Source of the DNA: Cronobacter turicensis z3032
Lineage (GTDB): Bacteria > Pseudomonadota > Gammaproteobacteria > Enterobacterales > Enterobacteriaceae
DNA: 64,000 bases
NCBI GenBank assembly: GCA_000027065.2
Contig: FN543093.2
Location: 2,670,074-2,734,073 of the forward strand
Direction of reading: 5' to 3'
Shown here piece after piece: positions 63,946 through 64,000 of the stretch (positions are counted from its first letter, which is position 1; each line of letters begins with the position of its first letter). Position numbers and translations under genes: made by a program. Under the pieces are notes generated by a model that was not told the DNA's origin, did not search any database, and saw only the letters and a list, made by a program, of their open reading frames with translations.

Positions 63946-64000
63946 ATGAGCGCTCCCGATATTTCCACCGCAGAGAACAACCAGGAACTGGCCACCGAGG
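63946..64000 (+). CDS. yecF: YecF, DUF2594 protein (3' end outside window)
   Basis: Only the first 18 codons are present, reading MSAPDISTAENNQELATE, which matches the start of E. coli YecF. An AGAGGAC ribosome site precedes the ATG. YecF is a small helical protein of unknown function; in E. coli it is adjacent to uvrY. The remainder lies beyond the window. Confidence 0.9.
   Translation, partial: MSAPDISTAENNQELATE

Overview
The window looks like the chromosome of a GC-rich member of the Enterobacteriaceae. Gene order follows the E. coli/Salmonella motility-chemotaxis region: yecE-yecN-cmoA-cmoB, cutC-yecM-argS, flhEAB, cheZYBR-tar, cheWA-motBA-flhCD, uspC-otsAB, araHGF, ftnB-yecJ-azuC, yecR-ftnA-tyrP, the glyW-cysT-leuZ tRNAs, pgsA-uvrC-uvrY and yecF. 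The high GC and the accessory content would fit Cronobacter or a close relative. That genus call is inference from memory, not a database result.

Layout. Positions 1-2730 hold yecE (cut at the window edge), yecN and the cmoAB tRNA-modification pair. Positions 2767-7857 hold kbp, an unusual membrane J-domain protein coupled to an HscC-type Hsp70, and cutC with the MicL small RNA in its 3' end. Positions 7943-10796 hold a PatB/MalY aminotransferase, a zinc alcohol dehydrogenase and an SRPBCC protein, where E. coli has torYZ near cutC. yecM and argS follow. Positions 13494-17453 hold a Crp/Fnr-like regulator, an AT-rich 600-base gap, and a GH105 hydrolase coupled to a sugar:cation symporter.

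Positions 17728-37561 are the flagellar and chemotaxis block, transcribed leftward. It contains an accessory five-gene archaic (Csu-like) chaperone-usher pilus locus at 26502-31734, placed exactly between the motAB-cheAW operon, which ends in its own terminator, and the tar-cheRBYZ operon, which starts from its own near-consensus sigma-28 promoter. tap is absent and is replaced by a structured non-coding gap. The flhDC promoter, its CRP site and its RcsAB box can all be read in the sequence.

Positions 38376-50646 hold uspC, trehalose synthesis (otsBA), arabinose uptake (araFGH), a cupin and a DJ-1 protein, ftnB with an apparent frameshift, a Dcu-type transporter, an AraC regulator with a LysE exporter, yecJ and the 27-residue azuC. 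Positions 50853-57642 hold an MFS exporter, an RpiB-like isomerase, a short chemoreceptor with almost no periplasmic domain, yecR, ftnA, tyrP and an acetyltransferase. Positions 57700-64000 hold possible small-RNA and small-ORF sequence, a cold-shock gene with a cspA-type leader, an orphan predicted lipoprotein beside a three-tRNA operon, pgsA, uvrC-uvrY and the start of yecF.

I saw no transposases, integrases, prophage genes, CRISPR arrays or rRNA. The accessory parts appear as clean insertions between conserved operons. Starts were chosen by Shine-Dalgarno sequence and family length. Family assignments come from recognising motifs and remembered homologues, with no searches run.
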